DNA from: Candidatus Scybalocola faecigallinarum
Lineage (GTDB): Bacteria; Bacillota; Clostridia; Lachnospirales; Lachnospiraceae
Assembly (NCBI GenBank): GCA_018711005.1
Contig: DVIT01000006.1
Coordinates: forward strand, 1-64,000
DNA length: 64,000 nt
Direction of reading: 5' to 3'
Below are positions 47,312-56,968 of the stretch, piece by piece; positions within the stretch are counted from its first letter, which is position 1, and each line of letters opens with the position of its first letter. The position numbers were made by a program, and so were the translations under genes. The notes under the pieces are model-generated. The model saw nothing but the letters and a program-made list of their open reading frames with translations. It did not search any database and was not told the origin of the DNA.

Positions 47312-47343
47312 GCAATATACCTGCAGTATATCCTATCTGAAAT

Positions 47344-47386
47344 CACGGAAAAATGTTAGTTTTTTCGGAAAAATGCTAGTTTTTGA
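47344..47386. promoter_or_regulatory. Tandem 20-bp direct repeat, possible AraC operator
   Basis: CGGAAAAATGTTAGTTTTTT and CGGAAAAATGCTAGTTTTTG are adjacent direct repeats spaced 21 bases apart (two helical turns), about 175 bases upstream of the binding protein gene. AraC-type activators commonly bind such tandem sites. Confidence 0.55.
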
Positions 47387-47560
47387 GAAAAATCTCATGA
47401 CAGCCTCAGATAAGATAAGAAAATGTTCTTAAAAGTGTTAATAACTCCATGGTTTATTAGCAGATAAACAGGAAAGAAAAAAATATAATAAACGTGTAAA
47501 TAAGATACGGGTCTTGTAAGAGACAAAAAGCAACATATGTATGAGGAGGTTTTAAGTTTT

Positions 47561-49219
47561 ATGAAAAAGAAAAGACGACTATCCACCATGGTTTCAGTTC
47601 TTCTTGTTTTCGCAATGCTGCTTTCTGCCTGCGGCGGAGGCGGCACATCGTCGTCCGGCCAGTCAGACACTGGCTCGGGCGGAGGTGATACAACAGCAGC
47701 TGCAGGTGATGCTTCCGGAGACAGCAGTGATGCCCAGGCATCAGAGACATCTTCCGGTGAACCTAAGTCCGGCGGCGTGGTAAAAATTGGCACCGGACAA
47801 AGCCCGACGGTTATTGGTTATACTCCGGAAATCACAAACAACTCATTTCTTCAGTTTCTTCGTACAGCATTTAATTCTCTGTGCTTCTATGATGAAGAAG
47901 GAGATCTTGCCCCGGAGCTGGCAGAAAGCTGGGAAACAGATGCTGATGCAGCCACCATTACCTTCCATCTGCGCAGCGGCGTAAAGTTTTCCGACGGGAC
48001 TGATTTTAATGCAGAGGCTGTAAAGTGGAACCTGGAACAGTATCAGGAAGCTGGACGAACCGAGGTATCCGATATTGCCTCAATCGAGTGTCCGGATGAA
48101 AATACAGTTGTGATCACTTTAGAGGCATGGCGTTCATCAGCACTGGAATCTATTGGATTTTTTGTATATTATATGTCCCCCACCGCTTTTGAGGAAAATG
48201 GCGGAGTTGAATGGGCAAGATTTAATGCTGTAGGTACAGGGCCATTTGTTCTTACTTCGTTTGAGCAGGGCGTTAGTATCAAATATGAGAAAAATGAAAA
48301 TTACTGGGATGAAGGAAAGCCTTATCTGGACGGTGTGGAATTTTCCATTATCTCTGAAACAGCAACTTTGGAAAATGCGTTGACCGCCGGTGAAATCGAT
48401 ATGATTTCTTATGCCAGCATTGATACATTAAAGAATCTGGAAGAAACCGGAAACTTTGTCCGGGAGACCAATGAAAATGGTATGGGTGTTGAAACTACAG
48501 GCGTGATCCCCAACAGTGACGATGAGTCTTCACCATTCTATGATGCAAAAGTCCGTCAGGCAATGTGCTATGCCATTGATGCGGATACTATTGTTGAGGC
48601 TCTTGGCTATGGTTATCTGACACGGACAAATCAGTGGGCTGCTCCTGGAGCGATTACCTATAATGAAGACGTTGAAGGCTATACATATGATCCTGAAAAA
48701 GCGAAAGAGCTTTTGGCAGAGGCCGGTTATCCCGATGGATTTGATACTGTTATTTATGCTGCCAGCGGTCAGGAAAACTGGGCAACTGCTGTTGCCGATC
48801 AGCTGACCCAGGTAGGCATCCGCACTTCTGTGGAAATGATCGACGCGACTAAAGGAAATGACTTTATGACTAACGGCTGGGACGGCATTTACTGGCATTA
48901 TGCATCTGTCAGCCCGGATCTTGGCCTTTACATGGGCCGTCATCTTGATCCGGACGGCGCTTACCATGCAGACGGCATCCAGCACCCTGAGGATTGTCTG
49001 GAACTGCTCCAGGAGATCCGTACAGCAAAAGATGATGAGACAAAGGTTGCTGCAGAGCTTGAGCTTCAGAAACTCGTTTATGACGAATACGCCTTATTCG
49101 GTCTGCCTCTGTACATTTCATCCATTAACACATTGAAATACTCTTATGTACAGGATGATAACTTTACCAAATACCATGTAGCTACATGGACCCCGGCAGA
49201 GTGCTGGCTGGATAAATAA
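47561..49219 (+). CDS. Peptide/nickel-type ABC transporter binding lipoprotein (SBP_bac_5)
   Basis: A 552-residue protein. The signal peptide MKKKRRLSTMVSVLLVFAML ends in the lipobox LLSACG, then a Gly/Ser/Asp linker and the SBP family 5 fold (DLAPELAESWETD, GVKFSDGTDFNAEAVKWNLE, FVLTSFEQG). It captures a substrate outside the membrane, often a peptide but sometimes sugars or plant compounds in this family. ATG at 47561 follows GAGGAGG by 11 bases; another ATG at 47537 is possible. First gene of the 47.5-53.3 kb transporter. Confidence 0.93.
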   Translation: MKKKRRLSTMVSVLLVFAMLLSACGGGGTSSSGQSDTGSGGGDTTAAAGDASGDSSDAQASETSSGEPKSGGVVKIGTGQSPTVIGYTPEITNNSFLQFLRTAFNSLCFYDEEGDLAPELAESWETDADAATITFHLRSGVKFSDGTDFNAEAVKWNLEQYQEAGRTEVSDIASIECPDENTVVITLEAWRSSALESIGFFVYYMSPTAFEENGGVEWARFNAVGTGPFVLTSFEQGVSIKYEKNENYWDEGKPYLDGVEFSIISETATLENALTAGEIDMISYASIDTLKNLEETGNFVRETNENGMGVETTGVIPNSDDESSPFYDAKVRQAMCYAIDADTIVEALGYGYLTRTNQWAAPGAITYNEDVEGYTYDPEKAKELLAEAGYPDGFDTVIYAASGQENWATAVADQLTQVGIRTSVEMIDATKGNDFMTNGWDGIYWHYASVSPDLGLYMGRHLDPDGAYHADGIQHPEDCLELLQEIRTAKDDETKVAAELELQKLVYDEYALFGLPLYISSINTLKYSYVQDDNFTKYHVATWTPAECWLDK

Positions 49220-49274
49220 AAAATAACTGTTTCGCGTAAAGGTATGCGGGCAGTGACATAGCTGCAAAAACCAT

Positions 49275-49308
49275 ACAGGCCCAGGCGTTTTATGGCGCCC
49301 GGGCCTGT
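49275..49308 (+). other. Hairpin between binding protein and permease genes
   Basis: ACAGGCCC and GGGCCTGT (49275-49282/49301-49308), with an inner GGCG/CGCC. No T-run follows. Such stems protect the upstream binding-protein mRNA and raise its level over the permeases. Confidence 0.7.
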
Positions 49309-49339
49309 TGTGAATCAGGATAGACAGGAGGATAAGTTT

Positions 49340-50284
49340 ATGGGCAGGTATATATTAAAAAGAATCGGTCAGTCCATTATTGTGTTATTTATTGTAACGA
49401 TTCTTGTATTTCTTGTCATGCATATGATCCCCGGAGATCCTATAGCGATCTATCTGGGAGAAACAGCGACGCCTGAACAGATTGCCAAGTATACAAAAGA
49501 ATTTGGCCTGGATCAGCCGCTGTATATTCAGTATTTAAAATGGATTGCAGGCTTATTCCAGGGAGAAATGGGACGTTCCATCAGCTTTTCTATGGATGTA
49601 ACCCAGCTTCTTCCTCAGCGTATTGTGACAACTCTTTCTGTGACAGTGCCTGCATTTATCATTTCTATTGTTCTGGGTGTAACCCTGGGAATTTTGTGTG
49701 CCACACACAGAGGAAGAATTTTAGATTCTGCGATTTCCGTATTTGCCAATATGGGTATTGCCATGCCGGCTTTCTGGGTAGGTATCTTACTTGTGCTGAT
49801 TTTTGCCATTACCTTAAAGTGGCTTCCGGTTCAGGGCTATACCCCTTTAAATGAAGATTTTGTTCTGGGAATCCGCCAGCTGATCATGCCGGTGATCGTT
49901 TTGGCTCTGTCCCACACAGCATCCATTACCCGCCAGACCCGTTCCGCCATGCTGGAAGTGATTTCATCGGATTACATCCGTACAGCCCGGTCTAAAGGTC
50001 TGAAAGAGAAAAAGGTTATTTTAGGCCATGCTTTGAGAAATGCCCTGATTCCCATTGTAACCCTTCTGGGTATGTCTGTGGGCGGACTTATTGGAGGTAC
50101 AGTGCTTATTGAGCAGCTGTTTTCCATTCCCGGCGTGGGTTCATTGATGATGACCGCCATCTTAAATAAAGATTATATGGTGGTTCAAAATGTTGTATTT
50201 ATCATTGCCCTGTTTGTTATGGTCTGCAACCTGTTAGTGGATATTTTATACGGGTATATCGACCCGCGTATCCGTGTGGATTAA
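49340..50284 (+). CDS. ABC transporter permease, DppB type
   Basis: A 314-residue membrane protein with about six helices. The N-terminal YILKRIGQSIIVLFIVTILVFLVMHMIPGDP is typical of DppB/OppB. The EAA loop is SKGLKEKKVILGHALRNALIPIVTLLG. ATG at 49340 is chosen behind AGGAGGA. It pairs with the DppC-like protein encoded next, which it approaches by 16 bases. Confidence 0.93.
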   Translation: MGRYILKRIGQSIIVLFIVTILVFLVMHMIPGDPIAIYLGETATPEQIAKYTKEFGLDQPLYIQYLKWIAGLFQGEMGRSISFSMDVTQLLPQRIVTTLSVTVPAFIISIVLGVTLGILCATHRGRILDSAISVFANMGIAMPAFWVGILLVLIFAITLKWLPVQGYTPLNEDFVLGIRQLIMPVIVLALSHTASITRQTRSAMLEVISSDYIRTARSKGLKEKKVILGHALRNALIPIVTLLGMSVGGLIGGTVLIEQLFSIPGVGSLMMTAILNKDYMVVQNVVFIIALFVMVCNLLVDILYGYIDPRIRVD

Positions 50285-50300
50285 AGAAAGGAGGAGCCTT

Positions 50301-51212
50301 ATGTCTGGAAAAACATCGGCCAAAGCTCTTAAAGCTTCTGGAAAGGTTAAAGTATTAACGCCAAAGCAGGAACGGCGGCAGCAGTTTATCAAGGCTTTCT
50401 TTTCGAGAAAGCCGGTTATTGTAGGGTTTATCATTATTGTGCTTATGATCATATGCGCATTGGCAGCCCCAATACTGTCGCCTTATGATCCCTATACCCA
50501 GGACCTTCTTAACGCTCTTGCCGGCCCATCGTCCGCCCATCCGTTAGGAACCGATGCCCTGGGCAGAGATATGCTTTCAAGAATCATTTACGGCAGCAGG
50601 GCATCTCTTTCTGTAGGACTTGTGTCTACAGCCATTGCCGGAGGCGCCGGGATCGCGCTTGGACTTTTAGCCGGATATCTTGGAAAAGTGGTAGACGCTG
50701 TGGTTATGCGTATTATGGATGCCATGATGTCCATTCCTGTCATCATTCTTGCCCTGTTCCTTGGGGCTGTCCTTGGAAAAGGCCTTGGAAACGTTATGCT
50801 TTGTATTGGTATTGTTATGATCCCCAGCTATGCCCGCCTTACCCGTGGACAGGTGCTTTCGGTAAAACAGCTGGATTATGTTACTGCCGGAAAGATCGGC
50901 GGCGCTACACGGCTGAAAAATGCAGTGAAGCATATTCTTCCAAACTGTCTTTCTCCCAACCTGGTACTTATGACTATGAACCTTGGAAGCGCTATTTTAA
51001 CAGAGGCATCTTTAAGCTTCCTTGGTATGGGCATTAATCCGCCTACACCATCCTGGGGCGCCATGGTCAGCGAAGGTTATAATTACCTGAGCAGAAATCC
51101 TGTGATCGCCATTGCGCCAGGTATTTTTATATTGATCACTGTATGGTCCTTTAACGTATGCGGAGACGCTTTAAGAGATGCGCTGGATCCAAAACTGCGC
51201 AGTACACGATAG
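50301..51212 (+). CDS. ABC transporter permease, DppC type
   Basis: A 303-residue permease. The N-terminal DppC/OppC-type cytoplasmic segment leads into KPVIVGFIIIVLMIICALAAPILSPYDPYTQD, then the GTDALGRDMLSRIIYGSRASL motif and the EAA loop GGATRLKNAVKHILPNCLSP. ATG at 50301 follows AGGAGGAG. It forms the channel with the DppB-type partner. Confidence 0.93.
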   Translation: MSGKTSAKALKASGKVKVLTPKQERRQQFIKAFFSRKPVIVGFIIIVLMIICALAAPILSPYDPYTQDLLNALAGPSSAHPLGTDALGRDMLSRIIYGSRASLSVGLVSTAIAGGAGIALGLLAGYLGKVVDAVVMRIMDAMMSIPVIILALFLGAVLGKGLGNVMLCIGIVMIPSYARLTRGQVLSVKQLDYVTAGKIGGATRLKNAVKHILPNCLSPNLVLMTMNLGSAILTEASLSFLGMGINPPTPSWGAMVSEGYNYLSRNPVIAIAPGIFILITVWSFNVCGDALRDALDPKLRSTR

Positions 51213-51230
51213 ATCAAAGGAGGCGGTATT

Positions 51231-53294
51231 GTGTCACATTTAATTGAAGTAAAAAATCTCCGGACAGAATTTAAGCAGGATAAGGGCATATTAAAAGCCG
51301 TAAATGGCGTTTCTTATTATCTGGATGAGGGAGAAATCGTCGCCTTTGTAGGAGAAAGCGGCAGCGGGAAATCCGTGACTCAGTATTCAGGACTTCAGCT
51401 GATTCCTACACCTCCCGGAAAGATTGCCGGAGGAGAGATTATTTTTGACGGGCATAATATTTTAGAGTACGGACAAAACAGCGATGAAATGCGAAAAATT
51501 CGCGGAGGACAGATCGGTGTGGTTTTCCAGGAGCCTATGACCTCTTTAAATCCGGTTATGACTGTAGGAAAACAGCTGATGGAAGGAATACAGCTTCATA
51601 TGGGGCTGAACAAAAAGGATGCCCGAAACCGGGCAAAAGAGCTTTTGGAAATGGTTGGCATACCGGATGCCGAGAGCCGACTGGATGCTTATCCCCATCA
51701 GTTTTCCGGCGGTATGCGCCAGAGGATCATGATCGCCATGGCCCTTTCCTGTAATCCTAAGCTGCTTATTGCCGACGAGGCCACAACGGCCCTTGATGTA
51801 ACTACCCAGGCCCAGATTTTGGAGCTGATGAAGGATATTGTTAAAAAGTCCAGGACAGCCCTGGTTATTGTAACCCATAACCTGAGTATTGTGGCCAGAT
51901 ACGCGGACCGGGTTTATGTTATGTATGCCGGAGAGATCGTTGAATCAGGAAAGACCACGGAAATTTTTAACAGTCCGAGACATCCTTATACGATCGGCCT
52001 GATCAAGGCGGTTCCAAGCCTTACAGATCCAAAGGACCGGAAGCTTGTGCCTATTGACGGCTTTGTAACCAATCTGGTGAACCGCAAGGACGAATGTGCG
52101 TTTATGAACCGGTGTCCTTACGTGACCGATGCCTGCCGTAAAGGAAAGACTCCGAAGCTTCATGAAATTCCGGGGGAGAAAAATCATTTTGCCGCCTGTC
52201 ACAGGGATATTCAGAAAAATGCTCAGGTGACAGTACAACGGCATAATGAGATCCGGGACTATGGCGAGGAAAAACCGTGGATCAAAAATGAAAAAATACT
52301 GTCCATTCAGAATCTTAAGGTCTATTTTCCCGTGACCGGAGGTCTTTTAAAGAAAAAGATCGGCGATGTAAAGGCCGTGGATGATGTAAGCTTTGATATT
52401 TTTAAAGGAGAAACCTTTGGCCTTGTAGGCGAGTCGGGATGCGGCAAATCAACCGTTGCCCGTACCGTGCTCCGTCTTAATGACGCTACAGGAGGCAAGA
52501 TCATTTTCGACGGCCAGGATATTACAAAACTTAACGATGTAAGGATGCGTCCTATACGGAAAAATATGGCCATGATTTTCCAGGATCCCTATGGCTCCCT
52601 GGATCCCAGACAGCGGGCCGGCGATATTGTTATGGAGCCTATGAAAAACTTTGACATGGGCCTTTCCCAAAAGGAAATGGATGACCGGGTTACAGAATTG
52701 TTTGAACTTGTAGGCCTTGACCCGGCTTACCGGGAACGGATTCCCCATGAGTTTTCCGGCGGACAGCGTCAGCGTCTGGTTATTGCCAGAGCCTTGTCCA
52801 CCAACCCGGCATTTATTGTATGTGATGAGGCGATTTCTGCTTTGGATGTATCCATCCAGGCTCAGGTAATCAATCTTTTGGAGGAATTGCAGCATAAGCT
52901 TGGTCTGACCTATTTGTTTATTGCTCATGACCTGTCGGTGGTGCGCCATATCAGCGACCATGTGGCAGTGATGTATTTGGGACAGCTGGTGGAGATCGCG
53001 GACTGGAAATCTCTTTATGATAATCCGCTGCATCCATACACCCAGGCCCTTTTGGACGCTGTTCCGGTTCCGGATCCTGAACTGGAGGCCAGCAAACAGC
53101 GTCAGATCATCCGGGGAGAAGTGCCAAGTCCCATGCAGCGTCCCGCTGGATGCGCGTTTTCTACACGGTGTCCTTATGCCACAGAACAGTGCCGTCATGA
53201 AATGCCTGTACTGTCAGAAAAAGAACCGGGACACAGAGTGGCCTGCTGGAAAAATGTTAAGGAGCTTGCCGAAAAAAATAAGCTGATCGGGTAA
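51231..53294 (+). CDS. Fused ABC ATPase (DppD-DppF type, two nucleotide domains)
   Basis: A 687-residue protein containing both ATPases that are normally separate. First domain: Walker [10 protein letters not shown], signature FSGGMRQR. Second domain (from about residue 350): Walker [10 protein letters not shown], signature FSGGQRQR. Each is followed by the oligopeptide-transporter C-terminal region with Cys motifs ([33 protein letters not shown]). GTG start at 51231 follows GGAGGCGG. It powers the transporter encoded upstream. Confidence 0.94.
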   Translation: MSHLIEVKNLRTEFKQDKGILKAVNGVSYYLDEGEIVAFVGESGSGKSVTQYSGLQLIPTPPGKIAGGEIIFDGHNILEYGQNSDEMRKIRGGQIGVVFQEPMTSLNPVMTVGKQLMEGIQLHMGLNKKDARNRAKELLEMVGIPDAESRLDAYPHQFSGGMRQRIMIAMALSCNPKLLIADEATTALDVTTQAQILELMKDIVKKSRTALVIVTHNLSIVARYADRVYVMYAGEIVESGKTTEIFNSPRHPYTIGLIKAVPSLTDPKDRKLVPIDGFVTNLVNRKDECAFMNRCPYVTDACRKGKTPKLHEIPGEKNHFAACHRDIQKNAQVTVQRHNEIRDYGEEKPWIKNEKILSIQNLKVYFPVTGGLLKKKIGDVKAVDDVSFDIFKGETFGLVGESGCGKSTVARTVLRLNDATGGKIIFDGQDITKLNDVRMRPIRKNMAMIFQDPYGSLDPRQRAGDIVMEPMKNFDMGLSQKEMDDRVTELFELVGLDPAYRERIPHEFSGGQRQRLVIARALSTNPAFIVCDEAISALDVSIQAQVINLLEELQHKLGLTYLFIAHDLSVVRHISDHVAVMYLGQLVEIADWKSLYDNPLHPYTQALLDAVPVPDPELEASKQRQIIRGEVPSPMQRPAGCAFSTRCPYATEQCRHEMPVLSEKEPGHRVACWKNVKELAEKNKLIG

Positions 53295-53316
53295 GTGACA
53301 ATAAGAGGAATATGCG

Positions 53317-53338
53317 GCAACAGTTCAGCTGGCTGAAC
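53317..53338. repeat. AACAGTTCAGC dispersed short repeat (copy 3)
   Basis: GCAACAGTTCAGCTGGCTGAAC contains the perfect arms GTTCAG/CTGAAC. It resembles the copies at 8505 and 27629. Confidence 0.45.
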
Positions 53339-53431
53339 AAACGATTAACATACGTGTTTAAGGCGTACCCGGGGACATTGTTTTTAAGGGAAAATCATGC
53401 TATGATGTGTTCAGATACCAGGGGCAAATAG

Positions 53432-53465
53432 CTATGCTTTTCGTGCCTTCATGAAAAAGCATAGC
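53432..53465 (+). other. Hairpin upstream of the orphan binding protein
   Basis: GCTATGCTTTT pairs with AAAAAGCATAGC around a short loop. It lies between the fused ATPase gene and the next lipoprotein gene. No T-run follows. Confidence 0.6.
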
Positions 53466-53511
53466 GGCTTGACCCGCTTGTTTAAAGATGGAAGGGTATT
53501 GGGGGCTTTAA

Positions 53512-55062
53512 ATGAATAGATTATTTAAGAACGTCATAGGCGCAGGCGCTGCCTGCCTGTTCCTGTTTCTGACAGGAAGCTGCCTGGAGCAAAATCCCCA
53601 GGTAACGCTGCCGGAAACTGCCGGCAGCAGCTCTGAGTCCGGAGATAATGACGATGTTGCTGATATTGTTTATATGTATCCCTGGTATGGAACAATTTCC
53701 TCCGGCATTGACGATGTGGAAGCAGCCATTAATGAGATTACGGAAGAAAAGATCGGCGTTCATGTAACACTAAAGCCTGTGGTTTATTCTGCCTTTTCCC
53801 AGGAAATGTCCCTGGTCCTGGCCGGAAATGAAAAAGTGGATCTGGTGACTGTTCCTGATGATTATATGGATATGCTGGCAGAGGATCAGCTTCTGGATAT
53901 GACCGGATGGATGGAAGACTATGGACAGGGCATTTTGGACGCTGTGGGGGAATTTATTTCCGGTACCATGAGGGACGGAAAAATCTACGGCGTGACCGTG
54001 ATGGGAGGAAAGGCCATCAGCGCCCATTTTCTCATGCGCACAGACTGGCTGGAAGAAACCGGGATCGATGTGGAACAGATCGCTCCGGTGAACAGTATTT
54101 CAGATATGGGAGATACTCTGGATGTGATCGAGGCGATTTTTGAGAAAGTCGGGGAAAATCATCCGGAAGCGGAAATCTGCGTTACCAATGTGGGGCAATC
54201 CAATCTGGACTCTTTGATTTCCTATGATTCCATGGGTGACAGTCTCGGTGTGATTATGGGCGGCAATAGTTATACTATTGAAAATCTCTACGCGTCAGAG
54301 GAATACCGTCAGGCAGTAGAGCTGGCGTCCCGGTGGAACAGCTTGGGATATATAATGCAGGATGCTGCTGTAAATACAGCGTCCTCTGGAAATATCCTTA
54401 TGTCAGGAAATGCCTTTTGTTACATAGATGTGACCCAACAGGGCGTGGAGGCTCAGTATAAGCAGACAACAGGGTATGACTTTACGGCAGTGCAGGTAAT
54501 GCAGCCCCTTTTATATACCGGGCAAAATGTCCAGACCGTTAATGCCCTGCCTATATGCTGTCAGGAACCGGAAGCCGCGGTAAAGTTTTTGAATCTTATG
54601 TATACGGATAAAGATGTGGTCAATCTTCTGGCTTACGGTATTGAAGGGGTGCATTACCGTTTTATGGAAGATGGCACCGTGGATTATCCGGAAGGCATTA
54701 CTGCCCAGAACAGCGCCTATCCATGCAGCCAGACCTGGCTGTTTGGCAATACCTTGCTGGACTATGTAAAGGTAGGCAACGTCCTGGACCTTTATGAGAT
54801 CCAGGCCCAGGCCAATGAAACCGCCGCCCGATCCAGCGCTTTGGGATTTATCTATGACAATACCCCGGTTTTCTCACAAGTATCCGCATGCCAGAAGATT
54901 GTGGAGCAGTACGAGCCGGGACTTCTCACCGGAGAGCTGGATATAAAAATGCTGGATGAATTTAATGACAAGCTTGAAGATGCAGGGATTAACCAGATCA
55001 TACAGGAAAAGCAACGTCAATTTGATACGTGGCTGGAAGAAAATCAAATAGAGACAGAGTAG
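53512..55062 (+). CDS. Orphan extracellular solute-binding lipoprotein (DUF3502-type)
   Basis: A 516-residue protein. The signal peptide ends in a lipobox LTGSC (about residue 23), then the SBP family 1 fold: DIVYMYPWYGTISSGIDDVEAAINEITEEKIGVHV, VLAGNEKVDLVTVPDDYMDMLAEDQLLDM, and a C-terminal part like DUF3502. These normally bind oligosaccharides. No permease of the matching type lies nearby, so it may share a transporter or sense a ligand. The family is recognised from the N-terminal pattern. Confidence 0.82.
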   Translation: MNRLFKNVIGAGAACLFLFLTGSCLEQNPQVTLPETAGSSSESGDNDDVADIVYMYPWYGTISSGIDDVEAAINEITEEKIGVHVTLKPVVYSAFSQEMSLVLAGNEKVDLVTVPDDYMDMLAEDQLLDMTGWMEDYGQGILDAVGEFISGTMRDGKIYGVTVMGGKAISAHFLMRTDWLEETGIDVEQIAPVNSISDMGDTLDVIEAIFEKVGENHPEAEICVTNVGQSNLDSLISYDSMGDSLGVIMGGNSYTIENLYASEEYRQAVELASRWNSLGYIMQDAAVNTASSGNILMSGNAFCYIDVTQQGVEAQYKQTTGYDFTAVQVMQPLLYTGQNVQTVNALPICCQEPEAAVKFLNLMYTDKDVVNLLAYGIEGVHYRFMEDGTVDYPEGITAQNSAYPCSQTWLFGNTLLDYVKVGNVLDLYEIQAQANETAARSSALGFIYDNTPVFSQVSACQKIVEQYEPGLLTGELDIKMLDEFNDKLEDAGINQIIQEKQRQFDTWLEENQIETE

Positions 55063-55146
55063 ACTGCAGCAGCAAAATCCTGCGGCCATAAAGTGGAAAA
55101 TGGAGATCAGGGCCGAAAACAGATAAAAAATTAGGCTTAACAGGTA

Positions 55147-55175
55147 TTGACTTCATTTAAGTACAACGTTATACT
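55147..55175 (+). promoter_or_regulatory. Promoter of the atuA-like operon
   Basis: TTGACT (55147-55152), 17 bases, TATACT (55170-55175). Transcription would begin near 55182, so the two-hairpin modules at 55191 and 55244 lie in the 5' untranslated RNA. Confidence 0.75.
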
Positions 55176-55190
55176 TAAGATAAACAAATA

Positions 55191-55300
55191 AGGAAAACCC
55201 CGCAAGGGGATACCTGGATGTCGTGAAGGGCACGACAGAAACAATGAAACCCCGCAAGGGGATACCTCTATTGTCGCACAAAGTGCGACAGAAATAAGGA
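55191..55300 (+). repeat. Two tandem copies of the two-hairpin 5'-UTR module
   Basis: Copy one (55191-55242) and copy two (55244-55300) share GAA-ACCCCGCAAGGGGATACCT. In each a CCCC/GGGG stem is followed by a second stem that differs in sequence but still pairs: TGTCG/CGACA in the first and TGTCGCA/TGCGACA in the second. Copy two ends directly before AAGGAAAGGAG, the ribosome site. Confidence 0.85.
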
Positions 55301-55312
55301 AAGGAGCAGCGT

Positions 55313-56662
55313 ATGAAAACAATTCGTATTGGATCAGGGGCCGGCTACGGCGGCGACCGGATCGAACCGGCCATAGACCTGATGGAACGGGGAAATCTGG
55401 ATTATATTATTTTTGAGTGTCTGGCAGAGCGGACCATTGCCCTGGCACAGCTTCGCAAGCTGAAAGACCCGGAAAAGGGGTATAATGACCTGTTTGAGTA
55501 CCGGATGAAGCGGATTCTGCCGGTATTGAGCCGCAAAAAGGTGAAGGTCATTACAAACATGGGGGCAGCCAATCCGTTATCTGCCATGAAAAAGGCCGTG
55601 GAAATGGCAAAGGCGCTGGGGGTTAGCAATCTTAAGATCGCTGCTGTCACCGGAGATGATGTATTTGATAAGCTGGATCAGTATGGAGACTATACTGTTA
55701 TAGAAACCGGAAAGCCCTTAAAAGAGCTTCAGGGCACAAAGCTTTCTGCCAATGCCTATATTGGAGCTGCCGGAATCGTGGAAGCACTGAAAAATGGCGC
55801 AGACATAATTATTACCGGCCGTGTAGCGGATCCTGCACTTGTGGTAGGGCCTTTAGCTTATGAATTTGGATATTCTTTTGAGGATTATGATATGCTTGGC
55901 AAGTGTACCATTGCCGGGCATCTTTTGGAATGTGCCGGACAGGTCACCGGAGGATATTTTTGTGATCCGGGCAAAAAAGATGTGCCGGATCTGTGGAACC
56001 TGGGCTTCCCTATTGCAGAGTTTTCCCAGGATGGCAGCCTGGTGATTACAAAGCTTGAAAATACCGGAGGCGTGGTCAATGAAATGACCTGTAAGGAGCA
56101 GATCATTTACGAGCTTCAGGATCCTTCAAAATACTTTACGCCGGACTGTACGGCAGATTTCAGCCAGGTCAGCGTCCATCAGGAAGGCAAAGACCGGGTA
56201 AGGATCAGCGGCGTTACGGGAAATAAGCACAATGGCATGTATAAAACAAGTATTGGCTATAAGGACTGCTATATTGGCGAGGGCCAGATCAGCTACGGCG
56301 GTACTACAGCTCTGGAGCGGGCCCGGCTGGCTGCAGCTATTATTAAAAAACGTCTGGAAATTGCCGGATGTGAATATGAGGAGCTGCGGATCGACGAAAT
56401 GGGAGTCAACTCTTTATACCATGATGCTGTCAGCAGCCATATTACAGATGCCCGGCCGGCGGAGGTGCGCCTGAGAGTGGCTGCTCGTACCAAAGACCGG
56501 GAAAATGCCGAAATCATCGGCAATGAAGTGGAAGCCTTGTATACCAACGGCCCGGCCGGCGGCGGGGGCGCTGTAAAATCTGTGAGAGAAATCATATCCA
56601 TTGCGTCAATTTTGATTCCTCGGGAAGATATTCAGATCCACGTAGATTATATGGAGGTGTAG
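55313..56662 (+). CDS. AtuA-like (DUF1446) protein
   Basis: A 449-residue protein. The N-terminus MKTIRIGSGAGYGGDRIEPAIDLMERG and the GNLDYIIFECLAERTIALAQ segment are typical of the DUF1446/AtuA family, named from acyclic terpene use in Pseudomonas. The molecular reaction is unproved. It contains NMGAANPL and IITGRVADPALVVGPL. The small downstream protein matches the part usually fused to the C-terminus of AtuA. It is the first gene of an operon that includes the CocE-type hydrolase. Confidence 0.85.
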   Translation: MKTIRIGSGAGYGGDRIEPAIDLMERGNLDYIIFECLAERTIALAQLRKLKDPEKGYNDLFEYRMKRILPVLSRKKVKVITNMGAANPLSAMKKAVEMAKALGVSNLKIAAVTGDDVFDKLDQYGDYTVIETGKPLKELQGTKLSANAYIGAAGIVEALKNGADIIITGRVADPALVVGPLAYEFGYSFEDYDMLGKCTIAGHLLECAGQVTGGYFCDPGKKDVPDLWNLGFPIAEFSQDGSLVITKLENTGGVVNEMTCKEQIIYELQDPSKYFTPDCTADFSQVSVHQEGKDRVRISGVTGNKHNGMYKTSIGYKDCYIGEGQISYGGTTALERARLAAAIIKKRLEIAGCEYEELRIDEMGVNSLYHDAVSSHITDARPAEVRLRVAARTKDRENAEIIGNEVEALYTNGPAGGGGAVKSVREIISIASILIPREDIQIHVDYMEV

Positions 56663-56666
56663 GTAC

Positions 56667-56966
56667 ATGAAGCTTCGTGAAATTGCCCATTCAAGAACCG
56701 GCGATAAGGGAAATATTTCCGTGATCTCTGTGATCGCCTATAAGCCGGAGGATTTTGACTATATTAAAGAAAAAGTCACAGAGGAAGCTGTGGCGGATTA
56801 TTTTAAAGAAATCGTTCACGGAAAAGTGACCCGCTATGAACTGCCCAATATCCATGCCCTGAATTTTGTCATGGAAGATGCTTTAGGCGGCGGCGTGACC
56901 CGATCCCTGGCCGTAGACATGCATGGAAAAACGCTGGGCTTTGCCCTGCTTGAGATGGAGGTGTGA
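56667..56966 (+). CDS. AtuA C-terminal-like small protein
   Basis: A 99-residue protein: LREIAHSRTGDKGNISVISVIAY, YELPNIHALNFVMEDALGGGVTRSLAVDMHGKTLGFALLEMEV. This is the ferredoxin-like domain that often follows DUF1446, here as a separate subunit. Four bases separate it from the previous gene; a direct physical partnership is likely. Confidence 0.85.
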   Translation: MKLREIAHSRTGDKGNISVISVIAYKPEDFDYIKEKVTEEAVADYFKEIVHGKVTRYELPNIHALNFVMEDALGGGVTRSLAVDMHGKTLGFALLEMEV

Positions 56967-56968
56967 TC

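Noticed and set aside
55191-55300. CRISPR-like array
   Set aside because: Only two tandem units with matched inner hairpins and no regular spacers or cas genes. It is described instead as an RNA leader module.
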